In this document: positions 17,856 through 27,687 of the stretch, piece after piece
Layout: the number at the start of each line of letters is the position of its first letter
How positions within the stretch are numbered: the stretch's first letter is position 1
Origin: an uncultured Flavobacteriaceae bacterium
Lineage (GTDB): Bacteria; Bacteroidota; Bacteroidia; Flavobacteriales; Flavobacteriaceae
Assembly (NCBI GenBank): GCA_947494715.1
Contig: CANLWG010000002.1
Location: 124,001 to 188,000, forward strand
DNA length: 64,000 nt
Direction: 5' to 3'
Position numbers and translations under genes: made by a program
The notes under the pieces: generated by a model
The model's database searches: none
Told to the model about the DNA's origin: nothing
What the model saw: the letters and a program-made list of their open reading frames with translations, nothing else

Positions 17856-20800
17856 TGTATGGAAAGGATTTCGGTCTGTTGACCTTGGGAATTCATAATC
17901 TTTATTGATATGGCATTTTCAGGAATGGGCAAACTACGCGAGGGATGGGACAAATATCCGGCACCGTAGTAAAATTCTATTTTTTGCCGTTTTCCATCCG
18001 CATATTCTATCATTGCGGACTTATCATCAGGTTTAGGGGAATACTTTAGTTTCCGATTTCCGAAAAAAGAAAAGGCTTTTGATGAATCGTCGTTAATACC
18101 CGCTAGGATCAACTCCCCTTTTTCGGTAAACAGGTTTACCAGACCTTTAGCATCACCTTGAACAAAAAAGCCGCTTTCCTCGACTTTTAAAGGTTCAAAA
18201 TTGCCTTTCCCGTCGCCGGCCAATACCCAGCCAATGGAGGCATCATATTGGCCCGAAAACACCTCTCCGCTATAAAAGTTGCCTACGGCCAATACATCCA
18301 AATTTCCATCAGCATTGTAGTCCTCCACCACCATGCCGTAAATGGGTGCCGTTTGTGTTAATCGGGGCAACTCGCTTAATTTGAACTTTCCCGAACCCAA
18401 GTTTTCAAGATAACTATTGGCAAAGGTTTGGCTCTTTACCACGTAGGCATCGGCCAATTCCTCTTTTAAAAACGATTCCTCAAAAGTGGCATTGGCATAG
18501 TCCGAAAAGGTGCGGAAACGTACCCGCATGGCATTAATCTGTTCGATCAAATCGTTTCGGGAGTGTGCTACATAGTTTTCACCATCAATATAATAGCACA
18601 TTACGGGATCTATCAACCCATTTTTATCATAATCGTTGGCATAGATACAAAGGGGCTCATCTTTACTTGCCTTATATCTACTGTTTAACCCCAAGTTGCC
18701 CAAAACGTAATCGATATCGCCATCATTATCAAAATCACCTCCATGGATACTGTTCCACCAACCATGGGTATCTTCAAGACCTGCTTGTTTCGTTATCTCC
18801 TGTAGTTTTCCGGAATTGTTCTGGAAGACCCGAACGGACATGAATTCTCCCACAACAATTAAATCCGGCCATGTATCGTTGTTGAAATCTGTCCAAAGTG
18901 CCGCTGTCACCATGCCCAATTCCTTAAAAGTGGATTGAATAGACTGATCGTCCTTTTCAAACTTTAGGGTATTCTCAATGCTTCTATTCCTTAACAACAC
19001 ACTCTCCGGGGCCAAGGGATATTCTCCCGGTCTTACCCTTCCCCCAACAAACAAGTCTAGTTTACCGTCCTTGTCATAATCGGCTGCGGTGACCACCGAT
19101 CCACTTATGGGGAATTTTGGAAGCGCACCGGTCATGGTGAAAACTCCCGAACCATTATTTGCATACAAACGGTCTTGATAAGCCCTATCGCCCAACGGAA
19201 ATGAGGAACCTCCACTGACGACATATAAATCTTGATCCCCATCATTGTCAGCGTCAAAAAACAGGGTTCCCATGTCCTCCGAGACCCCACCAGGAAATGA
19301 AACTTCCCTGAATTTTTGATTTTCCTGTTGCAGCATCAGAACACCGGGTTGTCCAGAAGCTCCTCCCATATATACATCCTCCAAATCATCGCCGTTGACA
19401 TCTGCAACGGCCAGGCCGGGACCATTGCGGGAATGCATATGGGGCAGCAACGGTTGTATCTTGAAATCCACAAATTCATTTTCCTGATGTTTGAAGGAAA
19501 TGAAGGTACTGTCCATTTCTTGAAAAAGTAGAGGTGCGGTAGGTACTGCCTTACCTTGTATTTCAAGTTCATCCGCCTCTTTTTGGTTCAAAACAATCTC
19601 TTGATTTGTAGGCACATTGGTCAATAGCTGTTTTTTTCCATTGGGCCAGGTCACTAGAACTGTATCCACTTTTTGAATGTGGCCCAATCCAAAATGGAGT
19701 ACGGGCTCCATCGAGGACAAATAGCCTCGATAGGGTGTAAAATATTGTTTTTGAAGCTCCCCTTGGTAGTACAATTCAACTTGACTGCCAATGCCCTCCA
19801 AATTCGGTTTTTCTCCCTTGAACCGGAATTTTAGATAGCTGTTTGCCGAGTCCAATACGATATTGTTTTTATAAAGTCCGGCCGGGTCGTCCAAATTGTT
19901 CATCACGAGGTCCAAATCGCCATCATTGTCAAAATCGGCATAGGCCATACCATTGGAATAAGTGGGTTTATCAAATCCTACAGCTTTAGAAATATCCTCA
20001 AACTTAAGATTGCCCGTGTTTTTAAAGAAGTAATTGGGCAGTTTAATTCCGGGTAGCTTATTCAGTTCTTCCAACCGCTGTTTTTGATTGGCCTCCTCCG
20101 TGCCCATACTCAACACCCGATTACCGTAGACCATAAAATCCAGATTCGTAATGTCCTGGCGATACCCATTGGTGACACATAAGTCTTTTAGCCCGTCATG
20201 ATCAAAATCGGCAAACAATGCACTCCAACTCCATTCCGTGGCCGATATCCCCATCAATTGACCAACTTCACTAAACGAGCCATTGCCATTGTTCAGTTGC
20301 AATGTATTTCGAATGTACTGTGGATGGTAACCATAAGATAGCCCTGTTTGGAATTCGTCGTAGTTGTTGCCCATCATGGTCAGTTTCCATCGCTTATTAT
20401 CCTCCGGAAGCATATCCAAAACAACGACATCCATATGGCCGTCATTGTTAATATCGGCGATGTCATTGCCCATACCATTAAAGGTCAAGTGCCTAAAATA
20501 TTGAGTGATTTCGTTTTTGAAGGTACCATCCCGTTGATTGATGTACAACAAATCATCCGTGAGAAAGTCATTGGAAATATATACATCCAGCCAACCATCA
20601 GTATTGATATCGCAAACCTCCACTCCCAATCCAAAACCTTCTATTAGAATCCCAGCTTCATTGGAAACGTCCATAAATGTTTGGTTTCCGTTGTTTCGGA
20701 ACAGCTTATCGGCCGACGGCGCTTTTCCTGTTCGATCTTTGGGACGGGATGTGTTTCGGTTGAAATCCACCAAGGCATTGCTTAGAAGGTACATATCCAA

Positions 20801-21379
20801 ATCCCCGTCCTTATCATAATCAAAAAAGGCGGCCTGTACGGAATAACTCTCATCGGCCAGACCCCAATTTGTCGCTTCTTCCGTAAAGGTTAATTTTCCA
20901 TCCTTCATTCCATTGTTCACGAACAACAAATTGGCCCGATCTTTACCTTTGGAACCTCTGGGTCCACCTCTGGATACATAGATATCGGGATAACCGTCTT
21001 GATTTATATCCACAATGGCCACCCCATTGGACCAACTTGTAGAACCTACTTGGGCGGATTCAGTTATATCCTCAAATTTCCAATTTCCCAAATTGCGATA
21101 GAGGCGGTTGCTAACCATATTACCAGTAAAATAAAGATCCTGTAAGCCATCCAAATCAAAATCGGCTACGGCAACCCCGGCTCCGTTATACATATATTCA
21201 AATTCGAGTACGGTAAGACTATCGGTATAGACCAAAGTATTGGAAAAATCAACGTTCGTATCCTTTGAAGATAATTCGGCAAACATGGTTCCTTCGGAAT
21301 TTTCACAACTCACTATCCCCAGTGTCAAAAAGAGAAAAAGGACGCTTTGGAGATGTTCTATTAATCTTTTATGGAACAT
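17852..21379 (-). CDS. ASPIC/VCBS (FG-GAP) repeat lipoprotein, first copy
   Basis: The 1175-residue protein has a lipoprotein signal ending in GIVSCEN, followed by the same order of parts as its neighbour: N-terminal FG-GAP repeats (DFDLDGLQD, DINQDGYPD), a central ASPIC/UnbV domain (GIGSQVEL, HFGLG, VTWPNG), and further FG-GAP repeats (DVNGDDLED, DYDKDGKLD). Similar length, order and motifs mark an ancient tandem duplication. Its stop overlaps the next start in ATGA. Upstream, 131 bases separate it from the SusD gene and contain a strong hairpin, so its mRNA level may be set apart from that of susCD. Confidence 0.85.
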   Translation of the reverse strand: MFHKRLIEHLQSVLFLFLTLGIVSCENSEGTMFAELSSKDTNVDFSNTLVYTDSLTVLEFEYMYNGAGVAVADFDLDGLQDLYFTGNMVSNRLYRNLGNWKFEDITESAQVGSTSWSNGVAIVDINQDGYPDIYVSRGGPRGSKGKDRANLLFVNNGMKDGKLTFTEEATNWGLADESYSVQAAFFDYDKDGDLDMYLLSNALVDFNRNTSRPKDRTGKAPSADKLFRNNGNQTFMDVSNEAGILIEGFGLGVEVCDINTDGWLDVYISNDFLTDDLLYINQRDGTFKNEITQYFRHLTFNGMGNDIADINNDGHMDVVVLDMLPEDNKRWKLTMMGNNYDEFQTGLSYGYHPQYIRNTLQLNNGNGSFSEVGQLMGISATEWSWSALFADFDHDGLKDLCVTNGYRQDITNLDFMVYGNRVLSMGTEEANQKQRLEELNKLPGIKLPNYFFKNTGNLKFEDISKAVGFDKPTYSNGMAYADFDNDGDLDLVMNNLDDPAGLYKNNIVLDSANSYLKFRFKGEKPNLEGIGSQVELYYQGELQKQYFTPYRGYLSSMEPVLHFGLGHIQKVDTVLVTWPNGKKQLLTNVPTNQEIVLNQKEADELEIQGKAVPTAPLLFQEMDSTFISFKHQENEFVDFKIQPLLPHMHSRNGPGLAVADVNGDDLEDVYMGGASGQPGVLMLQQENQKFREVSFPGGVSEDMGTLFFDADNDGDQDLYVVSGGSSFPLGDRAYQDRLYANNGSGVFTMTGALPKFPISGSVVTAADYDKDGKLDLFVGGRVRPGEYPLAPESVLLRNRSIENTLKFEKDDQSIQSTFKELGMVTAALWTDFNNDTWPDLIVVGEFMSVRVFQNNSGKLQEITKQAGLEDTHGWWNSIHGGDFDNDGDIDYVLGNLGLNSRYKASKDEPLCIYANDYDKNGLIDPVMCYYIDGENYVAHSRNDLIEQINAMRVRFRTFSDYANATFEESFLKEELADAYVVKSQTFANSYLENLGSGKFKLSELPRLTQTAPIYGMVVEDYNADGNLDVLAVGNFYSGEVFSGQYDASIGWVLAGDGKGNFEPLKVEESGFFVQGDAKGLVNLFTEKGELILAGINDDSSKAFSFFGNRKLKYSPKPDDKSAMIEYADGKRQKIEFYYGAGYLSHPSRSLPIPENAISIKIMNSQGQQTEILSIQ

Positions 21380-21406
21380 ATTTATTGGTAAGAACCCTTA
21401 AGAAAA

Positions 21407-21433
21407 GGAATCCAATCGCAGTGATTGGATTCC
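21407..21433 (-). terminator. Intercistronic hairpin between SusD and ASPIC genes
   Basis: A perfect 11-bp stem, GGAATCCAATC paired with GATTGGATTCC, has a 5-base loop. Read on the minus strand it is followed by TTTTCTT. It could be a partial terminator that lets some transcription through, or a hairpin that protects the 3' end of the susCD mRNA. Confidence 0.7.
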
Positions 21434-21510
21434 CTAAACAGCCAGAAAAGGCAAAATAATAAAATAAACTAACTCTACTCAACTAGCCTACGCAAAGGCT
21501 TAAAAAAATC

Positions 21511-23049
21511 TTAGTATCCGGAATTTTGATTCAGCACACCAGCGGAGCGATCAACCTCGGATTGTGGGAATGGGAATACTACATACCTGGGATCCCAAGA
21601 ACCCCCGAAGATAGTAGGACCCAAATCCCACCTTACTATATCGAACCAACGATGAGGTTCTAAGGCCAACTCTACTCTTTTCTCTTGTCTCATGGCTTGT
21701 GTCAAATCCGCACCACCAGCCAATGGGGCCAACCCTGCACGCTGTCGTATATCGTTTATCTGTTGTTCAGCAATTCCCAAGTCACCCCCACCTTCAATAA
21801 GTGCCTCGGCATACAGCAATTTTAACTCCGCGAACCGGAACCATCGCTCATTATTGAAATCCGCCTGATTATTAGGGGAATGATTGGCATCGACTGTATT
21901 CAAAGGTCCTCTATACTTTTTGAGGGTATAACTGGTTTCGGACCATGCGGGGTCATACGGTACTTCAACCTGAGATGGGTTATAGGTATAGTAGGTATCC
22001 CCATCTTGATAGAATATCGTTGCTGCCCGGGTGTCCCCAGGCTCAAAGGCATCGACCAAACTCTGGGTCGGTGCCCACCAACCACGTTTGCCTCCTGGAG
22101 CACCTGACGCGTTTGGAGCGTCCCAATACCATCCTCTTCCCGTTCCTTGGGAAGCTTTGAAGTTTTCTGAATGGGTATCATCAAATACCCAAAGGTTATC
22201 ATCGGAACGAGGACCTCCATATTGTACTTCAAAAATAGATTCGGAGTTGTTTTCGTTACTAAAGGAAAAAACGTCATCATAATTAGGTACAAGCGTATAG
22301 GGACCGTTGTCCACTACATCCGCTAAAGCGGTAATTGCAGCTGGCCAATCTTCCTGGAATACATTTACTTTTCCTATATAGGATTTAGCGGCCCACGAAG
22401 TGGCCCTTCCCGTATTACCACTATCCCAAGACTCTGGCAAACCTGCTTCAGCAGCCGCAAAGTCGGCAAGTATAGCCGTATAAAGTGCATCCGTAGTAGA
22501 ATTTGGCAAAGCTAGATTATTGATATCGGTCAATACCTCTGTAGCCAAAGGGGCCGGGCCAAACATTTTTAGAGCTTGAAAATGAAACCAGGCACGAAGA
22601 AATTTAGCTTCGGCATCCAAGACTGTAGTTTCCTCGGCAGTCAATTCAGTTTCATTTTGCAAATTTTCAATAACAAGATTGGCCCTATAAATACCCTCAT
22701 AAATCTGGGTATATATCGCTGCGTAAGGAATATCACTTGCTCTAATTTGCAGGGCGTCCGCGTCTTGCGATCTGCCATCCGCACCAGCGGCAACATCTGC
22801 TGCGACATCATCCGTAATTACAAGCGTGATTTTCCAAAACTCGCCATTTTCGGCAAGGGTCTCCGTACTGGTACCCCAGAAGTCCTGAATAGAAGAATAG
22901 GAGGCAAATATGGCTCCATCAAAATCCGCCCTTGTTTTGTAGAATGTATCGGCGGTAACCCTATCTAAAGGCAAGAGGTCTAGTTCATCATTGCACGAAA
23001 ACGTGCCTAAGATGCAAAGACTTGTGATAAATACATATATTTTTTTCAT
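21511..23049 (-). CDS. SusD/RagB family outer-membrane lipoprotein
   Basis: The 512-residue protein has a lipoprotein signal ending at Cys19 (LGTFSCND) and the SusD pattern: LDLLPLDRVTADTFY after the Cys, an alpha-helical TPR-like region (AEAKFLRAWFHFQALKMFGP), and the C-terminal RFAELKLLYAEALIE and RWFDIVRW segments. SusD proteins form the lid of SusC transporters and capture glycans at the cell surface. It is encoded 34 bases after the SusC gene, as usual for such pairs. The ligand is not readable from sequence. Confidence 0.95.
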   Translation of the reverse strand: MKKIYVFITSLCILGTFSCNDELDLLPLDRVTADTFYKTRADFDGAIFASYSSIQDFWGTSTETLAENGEFWKITLVITDDVAADVAAGADGRSQDADALQIRASDIPYAAIYTQIYEGIYRANLVIENLQNETELTAEETTVLDAEAKFLRAWFHFQALKMFGPAPLATEVLTDINNLALPNSTTDALYTAILADFAAAEAGLPESWDSGNTGRATSWAAKSYIGKVNVFQEDWPAAITALADVVDNGPYTLVPNYDDVFSFSNENNSESIFEVQYGGPRSDDNLWVFDDTHSENFKASQGTGRGWYWDAPNASGAPGGKRGWWAPTQSLVDAFEPGDTRAATIFYQDGDTYYTYNPSQVEVPYDPAWSETSYTLKKYRGPLNTVDANHSPNNQADFNNERWFRFAELKLLYAEALIEGGGDLGIAEQQINDIRQRAGLAPLAGGADLTQAMRQEKRVELALEPHRWFDIVRWDLGPTIFGGSWDPRYVVFPFPQSEVDRSAGVLNQNSGY

Positions 23050-23083
23050 AATAGGCTTATTATAAAGATATTAAAATTACGGA

Positions 23084-26000
23084 CTAATTAAAATTTACAG
23101 ACCATCCCAACTGAACTATTCTAGGCAAAGGAGACTGCCCTCCATCCTGACCACTGGCCAAGGTAAAATCTCCTTTCTGGAAACTTTGGGTACGACCAAC
23201 TTCAGGGTCAAATCCCGAATATTTAGTAAATGTTGCCAAGTTCTGGGCACCTATGTAAAAGCGCATTCTTGTTACAAGATTATTAGTCCAACTCTTCAAT
23301 TTTTCAGGAGATATACTATAGCCAATAGATATATTTTGAATCCTTAAATAACCAGCATCCTCGACCCAACGATCTGAAAAGCGATCATTATCGTTCGGAT
23401 CACTTAAGGTCAACCTAGGGTTAGAGCTGGAATTGGTAGTACCTTCTCCCGTCCAACGGCTAAAAATCTGCGTACTGAAGTTACTATTATTCGAAGCCCT
23501 AAGGTTTTCAAGATTTATCCTAGCCGAGTTGTAAACTTGCTGATCGCCAACCCCTCTTAATACGGCTGAAAAATCAAAGCCCTTGTATTCCGCTTGAAGA
23601 TTAAAACCGTAGAAGAAACCTGGGAACGGGCTCCCCAAAAATGTCCTATCACTGGCGTTTATCTGCCCATCTCCATTAACATCCACAAATCGTATATCTC
23701 CGGGTTCTGCACCACTGGAGAAGGCATCCGTCGGGGCCGCACTAGCTTCAGCAGCGGTTTGATAGAGGCCGTCCGTTTTATATCCATAAAAATGTCCAAG
23801 ACTTTCGCCTACAACCGTTCTATGGGTTTGGTTTCCTCCGATACCAGAAATAATCTCAGGGATTTCACCCAAACTTGTTACCTCATTTTTAACCGTAGTT
23901 AGATTTCCGCCTATGCTATATTTAAAATCCCCAATTTGATCGCTCCAGTTAATAGCCAATTCAATACCCGAGTTTTCAATCTGACCAATGTTGGCATCAG
24001 CAGGCAAGAAGAACCCTGAAACAAATGGAATGGGCAATCCAAGCAATACATCATCAGTGGTCTTTTTATAATAATCAAATGTACCAGTCAATTTTCCTTT
24101 TAAAAAGCTCGCATCCAAACCTATGTCCAATTGTGTACTGGTTTCCCATTTGAGGTCGGCATTTGCGAAACTTGTCGGTGCAGGTGCAAGAACAGGGGTT
24201 TGACCGTCCCCGATTACATAAAAAATGTTATTGTTCAGGGCACTTAAGAAAGCAAAATTCAGTCCAGTGAACTGGTTACCGGATTGCCCCCATCCTACTC
24301 TAATCTTAATGTCATCTATAGCATCACTCTGAGGGAAAAAGTCTTCTTGCGAAATTCGCCAACCTGCAGAAACTGATGGGAAAACACCGTCCCTATTTTC
24401 CTTGGCGAACCTTGAGGTTGCATCCCTTCTAATATTGGCCGTCATCAAGTATTTTCCTTTGTAATTATAACTTAAACGGCCCAGCCAACCCTGTAATGTC
24501 CAAATATCACCTTCATTGGCCCCGGCAACGGTAGTACCACTACCGGCAAAGTTAGGGTTGAAAAGATTACGGCCCTGTAGTCTTACCTTATCAAACCGAA
24601 ACTTGGTTTGCTCAAATCCGAAAATAGCGGATATATTGTGATCTCCTCCAAAGGTTTTGTCATAAGACAGTGTTGCGGCGGTAGTCAACGTCAGCTCTTC
24701 AGGTCTTGAAGAAACCAATAAGGATTGCCTATCATTACCATCATAGGATATATCCGACTGTAAATATTCACCACGAATCACATTATAATCCAAACCTAAG
24801 GAAGTCCTAAATTTTAAGCCTTCGATAATATTAACCTCTCCATAGAAATTTCCCAATACTTTACGATTCCTTACCGTAGTACTTTGTGTCCTTAGATCAT
24901 TCCTGAAAACATAATTGATACCTCTGGCTCCCCCCAAATTTGCGGCAGTCTCTTGATTATAACCCAGAGGGCCGTCAGAATTAAAGATTTGAAAGTACGG
25001 AGCATTCAAAGCGGAATTGAAACCCGCAAAAAAAGCACCCTCACTTTGTGTTGTTCGATCGGTTTGGCTTATCAGTATAGACTCTCCAAAACGCAAGTGT
25101 TTCCCCACCTTAATGTCTGAATTGGCTTTGAACGAAAACCTTTCGAAATCTTGTGCCGGTTCAATACCTTCATTATCAAAATAGCTGCCAGAAATAAAGT
25201 AATTGGCATTTTCATTGCCACCACTAACGGCTATATTATGATTTTGCACAAAGCCATCTCGAAAAATAGCCTCTTGCCAATCTACATTGGGTTGGCCACT
25301 AAATTGTGAAAGATCTCTTCCCAATTGCCCTTGAATGTCAATAAATTGTTGAACGTTAAGCACATCTATCTTATCTCTTACCGTTGCCACCGAGGCATAC
25401 CCATCATAGGTCACTTTTGCCTCGCCAGATTTCCCTCTCTTTGTGGTGACAATAATGACTCCATTAGCAGCCCTAGCACCATAAATGGCTGCTGAAGCCG
25501 CATCTTTTAATACATCAATGGATTCAATATCATTGGGATTAAGTCCCGCTAGCGGGTTGGAGTCCGTAGTGGATGATGTATTTACCGTGGCATTGGTGGT
25601 CTGCACTATGGGAACGCCATCGATCACCCATAAAGGATCATTGACGCCTGGGGTACCTATACCGCGAATACGTACGCTGATGGGTGCTCCAGGATCACCA
25701 CTCCGGTTTGTGATATTAACACCGGAAATAGTTCCCGCCAAAACCTGATCGGGACTTGTTATGGGTTTTGATATAATGTCAGCAGCACCAATGGAACCTA
25801 CAGCACCGGTAAGGTCGGCTTTCCGTTGTGTTCCATATCCTACCACTACCACCTCACTCAAGGCTTGTGCATCTTCTGTTAGGACAACATTAATCGTGGA
25901 TCTACCATCAATAAGCACTTCTTGTGCAGAATAACCTACATAGGAAAAAACAAGTGTGGCCGCGCCATCTGGCACATCAATGGTGTAGTTTCCATCAAAA

Positions 26001-26188
26001 TCAGCTACAGCTCCAGTAGTAGTGCCCTTTACTACAACGCTAGCACCGGATAATGGCCCTACATCATCTGTGACCGTACCCGAAACGGTATTTTGAGCAG
26101 ATGCCGATTGAATTCCAAAGAATACTAAAACTACGAATGCCAAGGCAAATACCCATATCCCGTTGGGTCTCGTAAAATTTTGTTTCAT
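23084..26188 (-). CDS. SusC/RagA family TonB-dependent transporter
   Basis: The start at ATG 26186-26188 gives 1034 residues, two fewer than an in-frame ATG at 26194. The signal peptide ends near SASAQ. A carboxypeptidase-regulatory-like domain follows (VSGTVTDDVGPLSGASVVV), then a TonB box region with EVVVVGYG, a plug domain (IRGIGTPGVNDPLWVIDG, AAIYGARAANGVIIVTTKRG shown in part) and a C-terminal barrel. It should import a ligand captured by SusD across the outer membrane using TonB energy. It is the first structural gene of the locus, and the block at 26353-26399 lies in its upstream region. Confidence 0.95.
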   Translation of the reverse strand: MKQNFTRPNGIWVFALAFVVLVFFGIQSASAQNTVSGTVTDDVGPLSGASVVVKGTTTGAVADFDGNYTIDVPDGAATLVFSYVGYSAQEVLIDGRSTINVVLTEDAQALSEVVVVGYGTQRKADLTGAVGSIGAADIISKPITSPDQVLAGTISGVNITNRSGDPGAPISVRIRGIGTPGVNDPLWVIDGVPIVQTTNATVNTSSTTDSNPLAGLNPNDIESIDVLKDAASAAIYGARAANGVIIVTTKRGKSGEAKVTYDGYASVATVRDKIDVLNVQQFIDIQGQLGRDLSQFSGQPNVDWQEAIFRDGFVQNHNIAVSGGNENANYFISGSYFDNEGIEPAQDFERFSFKANSDIKVGKHLRFGESILISQTDRTTQSEGAFFAGFNSALNAPYFQIFNSDGPLGYNQETAANLGGARGINYVFRNDLRTQSTTVRNRKVLGNFYGEVNIIEGLKFRTSLGLDYNVIRGEYLQSDISYDGNDRQSLLVSSRPEELTLTTAATLSYDKTFGGDHNISAIFGFEQTKFRFDKVRLQGRNLFNPNFAGSGTTVAGANEGDIWTLQGWLGRLSYNYKGKYLMTANIRRDATSRFAKENRDGVFPSVSAGWRISQEDFFPQSDAIDDIKIRVGWGQSGNQFTGLNFAFLSALNNNIFYVIGDGQTPVLAPAPTSFANADLKWETSTQLDIGLDASFLKGKLTGTFDYYKKTTDDVLLGLPIPFVSGFFLPADANIGQIENSGIELAINWSDQIGDFKYSIGGNLTTVKNEVTSLGEIPEIISGIGGNQTHRTVVGESLGHFYGYKTDGLYQTAAEASAAPTDAFSSGAEPGDIRFVDVNGDGQINASDRTFLGSPFPGFFYGFNLQAEYKGFDFSAVLRGVGDQQVYNSARINLENLRASNNSNFSTQIFSRWTGEGTTNSSSNPRLTLSDPNDNDRFSDRWVEDAGYLRIQNISIGYSISPEKLKSWTNNLVTRMRFYIGAQNLATFTKYSGFDPEVGRTQSFQKGDFTLASGQDGGQSPLPRIVQLGWSVNFN

Positions 26189-26494
26189 AATCAATAGTTT
26201 AAGTTAGTTGTTTACATGCAGAGAGCCGTGCACTACATACAATTTCCAAACGGACTTAGAAGTACATGGGGAGGTGTTCTCTTTGACCAATTTAGTTACT
26301 TTTTACTGAAAAATGATAAAAAAATTTAGCAAATAGCAAAAATAGTATATAATCTATGATAGTCTATGCTACTAAGCAAAACTAAATTAATTTTGCTTAT
26401 ATCAAAAAATTACTGCGTGAAAAATGAAACTTTAACAAAAAAAAGGAAAGCTGTTGTTGATTCGGCAAATATGCCAAATGATTTGCCTTAGAGT
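26189..26494 (-). other. Region between regulator gene and susC-like gene, 306 bases
   Basis: This stretch follows the end of the GntR-type gene and precedes the SusC gene on the same strand, so it should contain the uptake-locus promoter. No convincing TAnnTTTG box was found. The dominant structure is the repeat block at 26353-26399, described separately. Confidence 0.5.
26353..26399 (-). promoter_or_regulatory. Candidate operator upstream of the SusC gene
   Basis: A perfect inverted repeat has 9-bp arms TAAGCAAAA (26373-26381) and TTTTGCTTA (26391-26399) around a 9-base centre. Directly beside it lie two 10-bp direct repeats, TCTATGATAG (26353-26362) and TCTATGCTAC (26363-26372), differing at two bases. 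The helical spacing and the position between regulator gene and SusC gene suit a binding site for the GntR-type regulator. A weak terminator for the regulator gene is the alternative. Confidence 0.5.
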
Positions 26495-27508
26495 TTATAG
26501 TGAGTTACGCTTAATAACGTTAAAGGGCATCATTATCTGGGTTTTGGCCTTATCCTTGATATGTTTCGCTGCCTTTCGGGCCATATCATTAAAGTTTGTG
26601 GAGATAGTAGTAATCCCTCCAAGGACGATTTGTTTTACCACATGATCATTATGAGAGAGAATGCCCACATCCGCACCAACAACGTATTCGCAGTTACGGC
26701 AATCTCTTAAAACCTCCCATAAATATGTGTCGCTAATAAAAAAGTACAAATGCCCTTTCTTAATTGAACCTGGATAGTACTCCTCTTCTATGGCTCCAAG
26801 AATTTCATAATCCTTCAAAAACCTTTTAAAGGCCTTCAAAATTCCCTCGGGATAATCGGACCCTTTTCTAAAAAAAAGAACAAACTTATCAAACTGTCTT
26901 ATGCGTGGCAGTAACTCAACCAGTTTATTATACGTGGTTTCCTCAAATTCCTGTGATATATAGGAATATTCGTCTGGCATGGGTAGATATCTGTCTATTA
27001 TCAATAGCTTGGCCGGCTCTATAGATTCCAAAAGTGGGCGTATACTTATATGGGGTATGGGGGCGACCACATACATCCCATATTTGCCTCTGATTGTATT
27101 GAAGATACTTTCGAAGACGGAAATATTATTATGATGAAAAAAAACATCGATTTGGAATCTTTTGCCGAGTTCCTTTCTAAATGTATTATAAAATTCCTCT
27201 TGAAAACGTTGGAAAGAAAATAGGAGCAACGCTATTCTAAGGGTAACCTTGGTTTCTTCACTAACTATAAAATATCCCTTAAGTTTCTTGGATTCCACCA
27301 GGCCCCTATCTTTGAGCTCTTCGTAGGCCTTTACAATGGTCTTTCTGGCAAAACCCAGTTCGTCTACCATTTGGTTGATGGAGGGTAGTTTATCACCCGT
27401 TACCAAAATACCGGAATCTATGGATTCTATCACACCTTGCACCAGTTGTTCGTGCTTGGATAGTGTATTTATATTGGCCAAATCCTTTATTCTGTCTATC
27501 AATGACAT
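26495..27508 (-). CDS. GntR-family regulator with periplasmic-binding-protein-like sensor domain
   Basis: The 337-residue protein has an N-terminal winged-helix GntR domain (about 15-85): GDKLPSINQMVDELGFARKT, then KAYEELKDRGLVESKK and GYFI. The remaining 240 residues resemble a LacI/ribose-binding-protein fold (VVAPIPH, LLIIDRY, VVGADVGILSHND) that would bind a small sugar. It lies upstream of the SusC gene on the same strand, so it is the likely regulator of this locus, with a sugar product as signal. Whether it represses or activates cannot be told from sequence. Confidence 0.85.
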   Translation of the reverse strand: MSLIDRIKDLANINTLSKHEQLVQGVIESIDSGILVTGDKLPSINQMVDELGFARKTIVKAYEELKDRGLVESKKLKGYFIVSEETKVTLRIALLLFSFQRFQEEFYNTFRKELGKRFQIDVFFHHNNISVFESIFNTIRGKYGMYVVAPIPHISIRPLLESIEPAKLLIIDRYLPMPDEYSYISQEFEETTYNKLVELLPRIRQFDKFVLFFRKGSDYPEGILKAFKRFLKDYEILGAIEEEYYPGSIKKGHLYFFISDTYLWEVLRDCRNCEYVVGADVGILSHNDHVVKQIVLGGITTISTNFNDMARKAAKHIKDKAKTQIMMPFNVIKRNSL

Positions 27509-27687
27509 AAAAGGGAATACTTTTTCAGTTGTATCGAATAGAGCCCTAATATTACGAAATATAAAAACGAATCCCTATTTTACCACATGATGTATCCCTT
27601 GGGACCTTTGGGTTTCACATCTATTTTAGTAGGAAGCATATAAAAAATGAGGCATTATGAATATATTGCCAATCAAAACCAGACCTA

